This document shows, in pieces, positions 50,974 through 59,856 of a stretch of DNA of 64,000 nucleotides (positions are counted from its first letter, which is position 1; the number at the start of each line of letters is the position of its first letter). The notes under the pieces are model-generated. The model worked only from the letters and a program-made list of their open reading frames with translations. It was not told the DNA's origin and made no database searches. The translations under genes and the position numbers were made by a program. Location of the stretch: contig JACVCD010000003.1 of NCBI GenBank assembly GCA_016742275.1, positions 124,001-188,000 on the forward strand, given 5' to 3'. This DNA is from Gemmatimonadaceae bacterium (GTDB taxonomy: Bacteria; Gemmatimonadota; Gemmatimonadetes; Gemmatimonadales; Gemmatimonadaceae).

Positions 50974-52152
50974 TCAGAAATCGACAACCGCGAACTGCAC
51001 CTTGGGCGCACGCGCCTTCTCGGCCAGCGTGGCCAATGCGTCCAGCGTGCGCTCCACACACTCGGGCGTGGACAGTGCACCAAAGGACAAACGCAGTGCC
51101 GCCGTAGCAATGTCCGAGGGCACATGCATCGCAGTCAGTACATGCGACGCCGACACGCTACCGCTCTGACACGCCGAACCGGCGCTGCAGGCAATACCGC
51201 GGAGATCGAGTGCCATGAGCAGTGATTCGCTGCTCGTGCCCGGGATGGAGAGATTCACGATGTGCGCCGCGCGTGTGGCGCCTTCGCCGTGAAACACCAC
51301 ATCAGGAATGCGAGCCCTGAGCCCCTGCTCGAACGCATGGCGCAGCGCGAGCAGGCGCGCGTGCTCCGCCTCATGCTCGGCCAACGTCAGTTCGGCCGCT
51401 GTGGCGAGACCAATGGCGAAGGCCACATTCTCGGTACCCGGGCGCCGACCACGATCCTGCGAACCGCCGTGGAACATGGGCTCAAGCGGTGTGTCGCGGC
51501 GAATGAACAGCGCACCAATGCCCTTGGGCGCGCCGATCTTGTGGCCGGAAATGGTGAGCAGATCGAACGGTGTCTTGCGGGCGTCGATGTCGACTTTGCC
51601 AAACGCCTGCACACCGTCGGTGTGAAACACGGCGCCGGCGGCCTTGGCACGCGCGGCAAGCGCGGGCACGTCCTGCACCACGCCGATCTCATTGTTCACC
51701 CACATCACACTGGCAACGGCGACGGACTGATCGAGCAACGCATCAAAGTGCGCGGAGTCGACCACACCGCACTCATCGACGCGAACAATGCGCTCTTCAC
51801 CACCCTCAATGGCCACCTGATGCGCCGCAGCCAACACCGCCTTGTGTTCAATCGGTGTCGTGACGGCCGCTACGCGACCCTGCGCCCTGAGTGTCCGGAA
51901 CGCGCCGAGGATGGCAAAGTTGTCGCCTTCGGTGCCACCGGATGTAAAACAGATCTCGTCCGTGTGCGCGCCTAGACATGATGCGAGGCGCTCGCGGGCC
52001 TCATCCAACGCAACCCGTGCTTCGCGTCCCCAACGATGAACACTGCTGGGATTGCCGAAGCGCGGGCCGAAAAATGGAGCCATTGCGGCCATGACCTCGT
52101 CGCGCACCGGGGTGGTGGCGGCGTGGTCGAGATAAATGGGGGTGGTCGACAT
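50974..52152 (-). CDS. iscS: cysteine desulfurase, NifS/IscS type
   Basis: A 392-residue PLP enzyme that takes sulfur from cysteine for tRNA thiolation or Fe-S assembly. Marks are YLDHAATTPVRDEV at the start, SGGTEGDNFAI near residue 70, the PLP lysine in LTISGHKIGAPKG near residue 207 and the catalytic cysteine in CSAGSACQSGS near residue 333. Followed 19 bases later by mnmA on the same strand, which points to sulfur delivery to MnmA. Upstream it is divergent from the tandem gene pair at 52292. Confidence 0.94.
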   Translation of the reverse strand: MSTTPIYLDHAATTPVRDEVMAAMAPFFGPRFGNPSSVHRWGREARVALDEARERLASCLGAHTDEICFTSGGTEGDNFAILGAFRTLRAQGRVAAVTTPIEHKAVLAAAHQVAIEGGEERIVRVDECGVVDSAHFDALLDQSVAVASVMWVNNEIGVVQDVPALAARAKAAGAVFHTDGVQAFGKVDIDARKTPFDLLTISGHKIGAPKGIGALFIRRDTPLEPMFHGGSQDRGRRPGTENVAFAIGLATAAELTLAEHEAEHARLLALRHAFEQGLRARIPDVVFHGEGATRAAHIVNLSIPGTSSESLLMALDLRGIACSAGSACQSGSVSASHVLTAMHVPSDIATAALRLSFGALSTPECVERTLDALATLAEKARAPKVQFAVVDF

Positions 52153-52291
52153 CCCTGAAATCTACCCAAGATGTGAATTGAGTGGAACTTAGAGCGGCAC
52201 TTCGCCCGTGTTTTTCGAGGGACGGGCGGAACCGGGAGCTACATTGTGACGTAGTGAATGGCGTTCAGGCGGACGTCCCCAATCTTTGCCC

Positions 52292-53380
52292 ATGTATACG
52301 ACCTGCATTCACTGCACACAGTCCCTGGGATCGAACGAGGCCATCGAGGTATTTCCGGTGGGCTCCCGTCTGGCGTTCGATGCCAGGCTGGGACGTCTGT
52401 GGGTGGTGTGCCGTCAGTGTGGACGCTGGAACCTCTCGCCGCTCGATGAGCGCTGGGAGGCCATCGAGGCCATGGAGCGTCGATTCCGGGATTCCCGTCT
52501 GCGTGTGAGCACCGACAACATCGGATTGGCGCGTCTGCGTGAAGGCGTGGATCTGATTCGCGTGGGTGAACCGCAGCGTCCCGAGATGGCGGCGTGGCGG
52601 TATGGCGATCAGTTCGGGACGCGTCGCAAGCGGCAGATGCTGATCACCGGTGTGGTGGTCGGCAGCGCGGCGGCCGTCGTTGGCGGTGTGCTGGCACTCG
52701 GCGCCAGCGTGGGTGCCTTCGCCGGTGTTTGGGGCAATGGCGCCATCTGGCAAGGGCTCGTGCACGGCAACCAGAGCAAGTCCATCGGCCACGTGAAGCT
52801 GGATGACGGGCGGCTCGTGGAGTTGCAGCGCAAGCATGCGCGCATGAGCGCGCTGGTTCGCAACGGGATTGATGGACCGCTGCAGCTGCGACTTGAAGCC
52901 AAGAGTGGTACGTACCTGCTGGAGGGTGAAGCGGCACTGCGTGCGGCGCAGCGAATCATGCCCACCATCAATCGCTTCGGTGGGTCACGCACGCAGGTGC
53001 AGGATGCGGTGGGGCTGCTCGAGGCAGCGGGAGATCCCATGCGCGTGTGGACCACCGTGCAGCAGAGCAGCGGTTGGCAGCCCGGCGACAAGCAGTGGGG
53101 CGCAGGTGGTCAGAAGTGGAACGGCAATCGCAAGCGCGACATGGTGCAGAAGATGCCCGGTGTGCTGCATTCGCTCGATATCCGCTCGCGTCTCGCGCTC
53201 GAGATGGCGCTGCACGAGGAGACTGAGCGACTGGCGATGGAAGGCGAGCTGCTGGCGCTCGAGCGCGCTTGGGAAGAAGCGGAGGAGATCGCGCGCATCG
53301 CCGACAACATGTTCACGCCAGCCGCGGTGGAGACGCGTCTCCGTGAGTTGCGCGAACTTCCCAAGGCCGACCCGAAGTAG
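52292..53380 (+). CDS. hypothetical CxxC/transmembrane/coiled-coil protein, paralogue 1
   Basis: A 362-residue protein of unknown function. An N-terminal zinc-ribbon-like part has CIHC near residue 5 and CRQC near residue 36, followed by RWNLSPLDERWEAIEAMER. A conserved stretch (RVSTDNIGLARL, then MAAWRYGDQFG) precedes a membrane helix at about residues 115-145. The middle domain, about 150-270, is the least like its neighbour. A helical, acidic region (about 300-355, LEMALHEETERLAMEGELLALERAW) ends the protein. The start is ATG 52292. The next gene, 6 bases after its stop, is a clear paralogue. Confidence 0.75.
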   Translation: MYTTCIHCTQSLGSNEAIEVFPVGSRLAFDARLGRLWVVCRQCGRWNLSPLDERWEAIEAMERRFRDSRLRVSTDNIGLARLREGVDLIRVGEPQRPEMAAWRYGDQFGTRRKRQMLITGVVVGSAAAVVGGVLALGASVGAFAGVWGNGAIWQGLVHGNQSKSIGHVKLDDGRLVELQRKHARMSALVRNGIDGPLQLRLEAKSGTYLLEGEAALRAAQRIMPTINRFGGSRTQVQDAVGLLEAAGDPMRVWTTVQQSSGWQPGDKQWGAGGQKWNGNRKRDMVQKMPGVLHSLDIRSRLALEMALHEETERLAMEGELLALERAWEEAEEIARIADNMFTPAAVETRLRELRELPKADPK

Positions 53381-53386
53381 TCACGC

Positions 53387-54493
53387 ATGTACGCCACCTG
53401 TCTGCACTGCGCGCGCCCGCTTGGTGGGAACGAAGCGATCGAGGCCTTGCCCATCGGTCGCCGCGTCGCGTTTGATGCAGCGAAGGGGCGGTTGTGGGTG
53501 GTGTGTCGTTCATGCGAGCGGTGGAACCTCACGCCATTCGATTCGCGATGGGAAGCCATCGAGCAGGCCGAGCGATTGTTTCGTGATACTCGCGTGCGTG
53601 TGAGTACCGACAACATCGGGCTTGCACGCATGCCGGATGGCATGGATCTCGTGCGCATCGGCGCGCCAAAGCGTCCGGAGTTTGCGGCCTGGCGTTATGG
53701 CGATCAGTTCGGGCGACGTCGTCGCAAGGTGATGCTGTACTCGGCCGCAGGTGTGGCGGGTGTTGGCGCGCTGGCGACGGGGATGTGGGCGGCGGGGATT
53801 GGGGCGGCGGCCGTCATGCCCGTGTTTCATATCTTCAATATCGCGGCAATTGTGCGAGCGAATCACGTGGCGTCGGGCAAGCGATTTGCCCATCCTGAAT
53901 TCGGCACGTTTGTGCCGATTGGGAACCCAAAGATTCTTTCGTCAGAGAGGCCGGAGGGCTGGGCCGTTGAAGTGGGCTACACGCACGCCGGACCCGATCC
54001 CAAGCACTTGCCGATGCGTTCCATTCTCGATGTGATGCGTCGGGTACCGCGCAACACGGACGTGCGATTCACCGTGCTTCATGGGCATGACGCGCTGCCG
54101 TATCTGCGCTTCGCGTTGCCGCGGGTGAATATGGGTGGTGCCAAGCCCACCTTGGTGCAGGAAAGTGTGCGGCTGATCGAAAAGGCCGGCGGCCCGGAAA
54201 ATTACGGTCGCTGGGCCGCTGGCAAGCGTCGCGAATGGGGCGCCAAGCAGGCGTGGGGAGATACCGGTGATCTCACGGCGATCCCACCTGCCGCACGTCT
54301 CGCGTTTGAGATGGCGTTGCACGAAGACTCGGAGCGCGCGGCCCTCGAGGGCGAGTTGTCGGAGCTGGAGCGCGCGTGGGCCGAAGCCGAAGGTGTTGCG
54401 GCGATTGCCGACAGTCTGATGATTCCGCCTCAGGTCGAATCACGTCTGACGGAACTCAAGGCAGATCGCGACAACGCTACCGACGCTACTTGA
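53387..54493 (+). CDS. hypothetical CxxC/transmembrane/coiled-coil protein, paralogue 2
   Basis: A 368-residue paralogue of the preceding gene. The first ~115 residues are very similar (CLHC and CRSC pairs, RVRVSTDNIGLARM, FAAWRYGDQFG), as is the C-terminal helical segment (AFEMALHEDSERAALEGELSELERAW). The middle domain differs, as in a duplicated scaffold with changed specificity. It lacks a signal peptide; the N-terminal zinc-ribbon-like part is probably cytoplasmic and the single helix at about 115-140 places the rest across the membrane (topology inferred). Convergent with cobU, only a few bases apart. Confidence 0.75.
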   Translation: MYATCLHCARPLGGNEAIEALPIGRRVAFDAAKGRLWVVCRSCERWNLTPFDSRWEAIEQAERLFRDTRVRVSTDNIGLARMPDGMDLVRIGAPKRPEFAAWRYGDQFGRRRRKVMLYSAAGVAGVGALATGMWAAGIGAAAVMPVFHIFNIAAIVRANHVASGKRFAHPEFGTFVPIGNPKILSSERPEGWAVEVGYTHAGPDPKHLPMRSILDVMRRVPRNTDVRFTVLHGHDALPYLRFALPRVNMGGAKPTLVQESVRLIEKAGGPENYGRWAAGKRREWGAKQAWGDTGDLTAIPPAARLAFEMALHEDSERAALEGELSELERAWAEAEGVAAIADSLMIPPQVESRLTELKADRDNATDAT

Positions 54494-55067
54494 GCCGGAG
54501 TTCGAGTCCGGCGACCATGAGTTGCACATGCTCGGCCGCTTCTGCAAGAATCTGATTGGCACGCCCCAAGGCATCGCGATAGGCACGACCGAGTGGCGTG
54601 GGTGGTACCACGCCAAGTCCCACTTCATTGCTCACCACGATCCAGTGCACCTGTGAGTGCGCTTGCATGAGTGCGGCGAGCGCGCGCGCGGCATCGGCCA
54701 CGCGATGTTCTGCCTGTGTCGCATGATCGGTCTCGGGCAGGGCGAGCAGCAGATTGCTGACCCAGAGTGTGAGACAATCGATCAGAACCACTGTTGCCAA
54801 CTGTCCACTGACGCGCTGCTCTGATCGCATATAGTTCGTGATGGCATCGACGATGGCGATGGGCTCTTCAATCGTGTGCCACTGTTCGCCGCGGTCTTCA
54901 CGGTGCTTTGCGATACGCCGCGTCATTTCATCGTCGAATGCCTGCGCGGTAGCTATGAAGATACGCTGCGCTCCCGCAATCGATTCTGCGTGCGCTTGCG
55001 CCCGCGCACTTTTGCCCGCACGTACACCGCCCAGATAGAACGTGATGCATGGGTGCGCGGTGTTCAT
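54486..55067 (-). CDS. cobU: adenosylcobinamide kinase / guanylyltransferase
   Basis: A 193-residue bifunctional enzyme that phosphorylates adenosylcobinamide and adds GMP in the late cobalamin pathway. Marks are the P-loop FYLGGVRAGKSARAQ near residue 10, the conserved FIATAQAFDDEM-type segment, HREDRGEQWHTIEEP near residue 55, IDCLTLWVSNLL near residue 95 and the late EVGLGVVPPTPLGRAYRD. The ATG overlaps the cobQ stop by 4 bases (55064-55067), so the two are translationally coupled. It ends 8 bases inside the end of the opposite-strand paralogue 2 gene. Confidence 0.93.
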   Translation of the reverse strand: MNTAHPCITFYLGGVRAGKSARAQAHAESIAGAQRIFIATAQAFDDEMTRRIAKHREDRGEQWHTIEEPIAIVDAITNYMRSEQRVSGQLATVVLIDCLTLWVSNLLLALPETDHATQAEHRVADAARALAALMQAHSQVHWIVVSNEVGLGVVPPTPLGRAYRDALGRANQILAEAAEHVQLMVAGLELRLK

Positions 55068-56653
55068 GCACGCTTCGCCGGTAGATCGAGCATATGCAGG
55101 ATAGCCGGCATGTCCAGATTCGCGCCGACTACGGTTGCCAGACGATCGAGTGCGTCATCGAGTGAGAGCGCGGAGTAAGGCTCGGGCAGCGCGACACCCT
55201 TTCGCTCGGCGAGTTGCGCGAGCATGGCGTGCCGCAGAGGCGCGTTTTCAAGAGCGCCGTGCAGATACGTGCCGACGACCAATCCGTCGAGTGAACACGC
55301 GCCATCGTCCGTGGTTTCCGTTGAATCTGCCGGTGTCACCTGAAAGGCCGCAGGAAGTACGGTTGCACCATCCAGCGCTGCCGTACGACCCATGTGAATT
55401 TCGTAGGCTCTGATAGGCTGTGCGGTTGAAGCAGACCATAGGGCATGCGTCTCTGCAGTTGTTGCCTGCACACGACGCGTGACTTTATCAGTTGCAAACT
55501 CCGTGCGAACCGGCAGCAACCCCAAGCCTCTTGCGGTGCCACGTCGTTCCACACCCGATGGATCTACGAGTTCTTCGCCCAGCATCTGGTAACCACCGCA
55601 GATGCCGAGGACCGGGCGACCGTGCGCGCGATGTTGAACAATGCGCTCGGCCAGTCCACGCTCGCGCATCCACTGCAGATCGTCGACGGTGGACTTGGTG
55701 CCGGGAATGATCACCAGGTCGGGGCTGCCAAACTCCTGCGCATCGCCAACAAATCGTGTGCGCACGCCAGGCTCGAGCAGCAACGGCTGAAATTCATCGA
55801 GATTGGCAATGCGTGGCAGTCGCATGATGGCGATGTCCAACACGGGCGCGGCCTGCTCGGCGAGTGCCGGGTCTCGCGGCGCGGCCCATTCGAGTGCGTC
55901 TTCCTGTGGTAAATCACGGAGATCGAACCACGGTAACACACCAATGGTTGGTACACCGGTGCGTTCCTTGAGCATCGCAAAGCCCGGATCGAGCAATGTG
56001 GGATCGCCGCGAAACTTGTTGATGACAAACGCCCGGATAAGCGATCGCTCTTCTGCCGTAAGCAATGCATACGTGCCGTACAACGAGGCAAACACACCGC
56101 CGCGTTCGATGTCGCCAACCAGTAGCACCGGTGCATTGGCGTGACGCGCCACGCGCATATTCACGATGTCGTACTGCGCGAGATTGATCTCGGCGGGACT
56201 GCCGGCGCCTTCAATGATGACGATATCGTATGCGGCGCGCAGACGATCGAGCGCATCGGTCACGATGGGCCACAACTGTGCCTTGCGCGCGTAATAGTCT
56301 GTCGCGTCTGCGGTTCGCCACGGTTTGCCCAATACCACAACCTGCGATGTGCGATCGCTCTGTGGTTTGAGCAACACGGGATTCATGTCTACGGTGATCG
56401 TCGTACGCGCGGCGGTGGCTTGCATGGCCTGCGCACGCCCCACTTCCTCGCCGAGTGCGGTGACGGCCGCGTTGTTGGACATGTTCTGCGCCTTGTACGG
56501 CGCCACGCGATAGCCGGCGTTGGCAAACCAACGGCATAACGCGGCAACGACCGTGGTCTTGCCAGCGTGCGATGACGTGCCTTGTACCATCAGCACACGA
56601 CCGAGCGGTGGCGAATCGTGTGGAGTCATGTCGAGAGGTGCGGATTCAGCCAT
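55064..56653 (-). CDS. cobQ: cobyric acid synthase
   Basis: A 529-residue cobyric acid synthase that makes the peripheral amides of the corrin ring. It has the N-terminal dethiobiotin synthetase-like domain (VQGTSSHAGKTTVVAALC near residue 24, KAQNMSNNA, EGAGSPAEINL near residue 150) and the C-terminal triad glutaminase-like domain with the nucleophile cysteine in VLGICGGYQMLGEE near residue 365. The first gene of a minus-strand cobQ-cobU pair. It is divergent from the riboswitch-led btu operon; no separate riboswitch reading in its own direction was seen. Confidence 0.94.
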   Translation of the reverse strand: MAESAPLDMTPHDSPPLGRVLMVQGTSSHAGKTTVVAALCRWFANAGYRVAPYKAQNMSNNAAVTALGEEVGRAQAMQATAARTTITVDMNPVLLKPQSDRTSQVVVLGKPWRTADATDYYARKAQLWPIVTDALDRLRAAYDIVIIEGAGSPAEINLAQYDIVNMRVARHANAPVLLVGDIERGGVFASLYGTYALLTAEERSLIRAFVINKFRGDPTLLDPGFAMLKERTGVPTIGVLPWFDLRDLPQEDALEWAAPRDPALAEQAAPVLDIAIMRLPRIANLDEFQPLLLEPGVRTRFVGDAQEFGSPDLVIIPGTKSTVDDLQWMRERGLAERIVQHRAHGRPVLGICGGYQMLGEELVDPSGVERRGTARGLGLLPVRTEFATDKVTRRVQATTAETHALWSASTAQPIRAYEIHMGRTAALDGATVLPAAFQVTPADSTETTDDGACSLDGLVVGTYLHGALENAPLRHAMLAQLAERKGVALPEPYSALSLDDALDRLATVVGANLDMPAILHMLDLPAKRA

Positions 56654-56771
56654 GCGCGGAGCATTTCCGAAAGTCGGGTAATTGGCAAGGGCCCATGTGA
56701 CCTTGCCGGTTCGGTCACGGACCTTGCGCGCCGCATTCGGGGACCGCTATTGTCTCAACACAACTGAAAAC

Positions 56772-56948
56772 ACGAACGGGCCTTTTGTTGGAAGCCGGTG
56801 AGATGCCGGCGCGGCCCCGCCACTGTATGAGGCTGCACGCTGAGTTGGACCTGCGTGCACTCAGGCGACTCTGTAGTGAACCCACTGGTGCCATGGCGCC
56901 GGGAAGGGTGGAGTCGACCGCCTCGAGCCAGGAGACCGGTCTGTTCGT
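56772..56948 (+). ncRNA. cobalamin riboswitch
   Basis: A clear B12 aptamer: the P1 helix pairs ACGAAC (56772-56777) with GTTCGT (56943-56948); the conserved left part includes GAAGCCGGTGAGATGCCGGC then GCGGCCCCGCCACTGT; and the B12 box AGCCAGGAGACC lies at 56926-56937. It precedes btuF and so controls corrinoid uptake: adenosylcobalamin binding should lower expression. Confidence 0.95.
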
Positions 56949-57032
56949 TCCCGCTACAAATCCTCGAGGGAGGACTGCGGGGCCGTACACACCGGTTCTG
57001 CACGTCCTGTCACGTCACCCGGAGTCCGCGTC

Positions 57033-57071
57033 CCCGTCCCCCTCTCGACTACCGAGAACCGGACGGGTTTT
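57033..57071 (+). terminator. riboswitch-controlled terminator before btuF
   Basis: CCCGTCC (57033-57039) pairs with GGACGGG (57061-57067), with an inner TCTCG/CGAGA helix, followed by TTTT at 57068-57071. The T run ends at the base before the presumed GTG start of btuF, so the closing arm may also cover its ribosome binding site. Confidence 0.82.
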
Positions 57072-58043
57072 GTGTTTCTGCAGACCGCGCGGCGCCATTT
57101 CAATCGAAACACCTGGTCGCTGGGAGTAGTCCTGGCGATGGTGGCGTGCACTTCCGGATCGGATGCACGCAGCGCGAACGCGGCCGATTCACTCAAGACG
57201 GCACCCGCTTCGTCCGCGATCTCTGTTGTCGATGATGCTGGCAATACGGTCACGCTTCCTCATCCGGCATCTCGCATTGTTTCGCTGATTCCCAGCGCAA
57301 CCGAGACACTGCTGGCCATTGGGGCGATGCCACAGCTGGTTGGCAGAACGCGCTACGATGTCGCGCCGCAGGTGCAGCACCTGCCGCTCGTTGGTGGCAG
57401 TGTGGATCCCAGCATCGAAGCCATCGTGGCCTTGCGTCCCGAGTTGGTGATTTCGTGGGAAAGCGACAAGCGGCAGCAGTTTCGCGAGCGCCTGACCAAG
57501 CTGGGCATTCCGATCTTCATGCTACGCACACAGGACACGACAGACGTGTTTCGTGGCATGGCCAACCTTGGTGTTCTGACTGGACACCGTGACGATGCGG
57601 CTCACGCGACGGCGACACTACGCGCGGAACTCGACGGCGTGCGTCAGTCGGTGCAGGGGCTGCCGCGTCCCAAGGTCATGTACGTCGTGTTCCACGATCC
57701 ACCGATGACTGTTGGCCCGAATGCGTTCATTGGGCAGCTGATCAACCTCGCAGGTGGGCAATCCATCTTCGAAGATGCGACTTCGAACTGGCCCAACGTT
57801 TCCGTTGAAGAGATTGTGCGGCGCGATCCGGACATTGTGATCGTTCCAGTTGGGGAGTTCAAAGGACAGGCGCTTAATCGATTGAAGGTGTTGCAAGGCT
57901 GGCGGAACCTGCGCGCCATCCGCGGCAATCATGCCGTCGCAGTGCCGGCCGATCTGTTGAGTCGACCCAGCCCCAACATCGGCAAGGCCGCACGTGTGTT
58001 GCGTGCAGCCATGCACCCGCAGTTCGTCGGAGACACGCTGTAG
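57072..58043 (+). CDS. btuF: cobalamin-binding periplasmic lipoprotein BtuF
   Basis: A 323-residue periplasmic binding protein for corrinoids. The signal carries a lipobox (LAMVAC, cysteine near residue 25) and the class III binding fold shows VTLPHPASRIVSLIPSATETLLAIG near residue 60, followed by LVGRTRYD and the LRPELVISW phrase. No ATG precedes the signal; the GTG at 57072 immediately after the terminator is the best start. The stop overlaps the btuC start. First gene of the riboswitch-controlled corrinoid uptake operon. Confidence 0.88.
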   Translation: MFLQTARRHFNRNTWSLGVVLAMVACTSGSDARSANAADSLKTAPASSAISVVDDAGNTVTLPHPASRIVSLIPSATETLLAIGAMPQLVGRTRYDVAPQVQHLPLVGGSVDPSIEAIVALRPELVISWESDKRQQFRERLTKLGIPIFMLRTQDTTDVFRGMANLGVLTGHRDDAAHATATLRAELDGVRQSVQGLPRPKVMYVVFHDPPMTVGPNAFIGQLINLAGGQSIFEDATSNWPNVSVEEIVRRDPDIVIVPVGEFKGQALNRLKVLQGWRNLRAIRGNHAVAVPADLLSRPSPNIGKAARVLRAAMHPQFVGDTL

Positions 58044-59035
58044 TGCTCCCGCTGCGTCTGCTCACTCTTGCTGCGGCGCTATTCGTGGCCATGCTGCTTG
58101 CGCTGCGGCTTGGTGCGGTATCCTTGACGAGCATGGAAGTCGTGCAGGCGCTGTTTGGCAACGGCGTGCCGATGCACGAAGCCATTCTGCATGAGCTGCG
58201 GTTGCCGCGAGCGTTTCAGGCCGCGCTGGTCGGCTCCGCACTAGCAATGAGTGGGACCACCTATCAGGCTTTGCTTCGCAATCCGCTGGCCGAACCATAC
58301 GTGCTCGGCGTGTCGAGTGGTGCGGCGTTCGGTGCCGTGCTGAGTGTGGTGAGCGGGTGGTCACTGCGGTTGGTGTGGGCACTGCCGGTGGCAGCATTTG
58401 TTGGTGCGGTAGTATCGATGCTGCTCGTATTCCGAATCGCCTACGCGGTGGGGCAGCGACTTGATACGCGTGTGTTGTTGCTGGCAGGCGTGGTGGTGGG
58501 CGCATTCCTTGTAGCGTGCATCTGGCTCGTGCTCACGTTTGCTGATGATGAGTCGGTACGCACTGCCGTGTTCTGGATGATGGGCAGTCATTCCGGTGCA
58601 TCGTGGCGCTCGGTCATCATTCTGCTCATTGCCGTTGTACCGGCCACCTTGGTGTTGTTGTGGCAGGCGCGGTCGCTCAATCTGCTGGCCATTGGCGAAC
58701 TCACGGCGGCCTACCTCGGCACCAATGTCGAACAGGCCAAGTGGATTGCGTTTGCCACGGCCACGTTTCTCACGGCCATCGCTGTCTCAGTAAGCGGCAC
58801 GATTGGTTTTGTCGGACTCGTTGTGCCGCATGCCCTGCGACTCCTGTGGGGCGGTGACAATCAAATGCTGATGCCAGCATCGGCATTGGCAGGTGCCACG
58901 TTCCTGGTCGCCGCCGATACGGCATCGCGTTCCGTCGCGGGTGCCACGGAGTTGCCGATTGGTGTGGTGACGGCGCTGGTTGGTGTGCCCTGTTTCGTGT
59001 GGCTGCTTAGGCGTCCACAGCCGCAGGTCAACTGA
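58043..59035 (+). CDS. btuC: cobalamin ABC transporter permease BtuC
   Basis: A 330-residue inner-membrane permease of the FecCD family with about ten helices. The segments LRLPRAFQAALVGSALAMSG near residue 53 and GTTYQALLRNPLAEPYVLGVSSGAA are hallmarks of the family, as is the late GTIGFVGLVVPHALRLLWG. Start is GTG 58043 overlapping the btuF stop. Together with BtuD and BtuF it moves cobalamin across the inner membrane. Fe-siderophore uptake is excluded by the riboswitch and cob neighbours rather than by sequence alone. Confidence 0.93.
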   Translation: MLPLRLLTLAAALFVAMLLALRLGAVSLTSMEVVQALFGNGVPMHEAILHELRLPRAFQAALVGSALAMSGTTYQALLRNPLAEPYVLGVSSGAAFGAVLSVVSGWSLRLVWALPVAAFVGAVVSMLLVFRIAYAVGQRLDTRVLLLAGVVVGAFLVACIWLVLTFADDESVRTAVFWMMGSHSGASWRSVIILLIAVVPATLVLLWQARSLNLLAIGELTAAYLGTNVEQAKWIAFATATFLTAIAVSVSGTIGFVGLVVPHALRLLWGGDNQMLMPASALAGATFLVAADTASRSVAGATELPIGVVTALVGVPCFVWLLRRPQPQVN

Positions 59036-59856
59036 TGTCACCGGGACACCGTTCTTCGCTGGTCGGCGAGTCCGCATGGCATCTGTCGAGTGTTGGCTTT
59101 CGACATGCTCGCGCATCACAGGATACGCTGCTCGATGTGAGCCTCGAGATTCCGCGCGGCTTGCTCACGACCATCATCGGGCCGAATGGCGCGGGAAAGA
59201 GTACGCTGATGCAATTGCTGCTTGGCGTGCTGCGGGCCGACAGAGGACACATCGTATTCAACGGCCGAGACATCGCCACCTGGTCGCGTCGGGACCTGGC
59301 ACTGGCCGTAGCCGTCGTGCCGCAGGGTGAAGCAGAACCGCTTTACTCCGTGCGTGACACGGTCGCGATGGGGCGCTATCCACATCGTGGCCCCTGGGAA
59401 CGCGAGCGCGAGCAGGATATTGAAGCGATCGAACGTGCCATGCAGCAGTGTGACGTGACACGCTTTGCTGATCGCTACGTGAACACGCTATCTGGTGGCG
59501 AACGTCAGCGTGTGCGCGTTGCACGGGCATTGGCGCAGGAGTCGCCTATCGTGGTGCTCGATGAGCCTACGACATACCTCGATATTCGCCATGAGATGGC
59601 GCTGTTCGAGCAGGTGGCCCGGATGCGCGAGCAGGGACTTACGGCCGTGCTGGTCACGCACAATCTGAATCTTGCGGCGCGCTATGCGGACCGCATGGTG
59701 CTGCTGGCGGACGGCGGTATTGCTGCCCAGGGTACGGCCGACGAAGTCTTGACGGCAGCGAGCATCAGCGCGGTCTACGAGTGGCCGGTGGAAATCGAAA
59801 CACATCGTAGTGGTGCTCCGCAGGTGGTACCGCAGCGTGTAGGGCAGAACGCATGA
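59035..59856 (+). CDS. btuD: cobalamin ABC transporter ATPase BtuD
   Basis: A 273-residue ABC ATPase. It has Walker A IGPNGAGKSTLMQ near residue 47, the Q-loop VVPQGEAEPL near residue 98, signature LSGGERQRVRVARAL near residue 150, Walker B PIVVLDEPTTYLD near residue 175 and the switch His in VLVTHNLN. The ATG overlaps the btuC stop as TGATG and the stop overlaps the btuB start by 4 bases. The expected energy source for the BtuCDF corrinoid importer. Confidence 0.94.
   Translation: MSPGHRSSLVGESAWHLSSVGFRHARASQDTLLDVSLEIPRGLLTTIIGPNGAGKSTLMQLLLGVLRADRGHIVFNGRDIATWSRRDLALAVAVVPQGEAEPLYSVRDTVAMGRYPHRGPWEREREQDIEAIERAMQQCDVTRFADRYVNTLSGGERQRVRVARALAQESPIVVLDEPTTYLDIRHEMALFEQVARMREQGLTAVLVTHNLNLAARYADRMVLLADGGIAAQGTADEVLTAASISAVYEWPVEIETHRSGAPQVVPQRVGQNA

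Noticed and set aside
56654-56771. Second cobalamin riboswitch for cobQ on the minus strand
   Set aside because: The B12 box and conserved aptamer parts read only on the plus strand.
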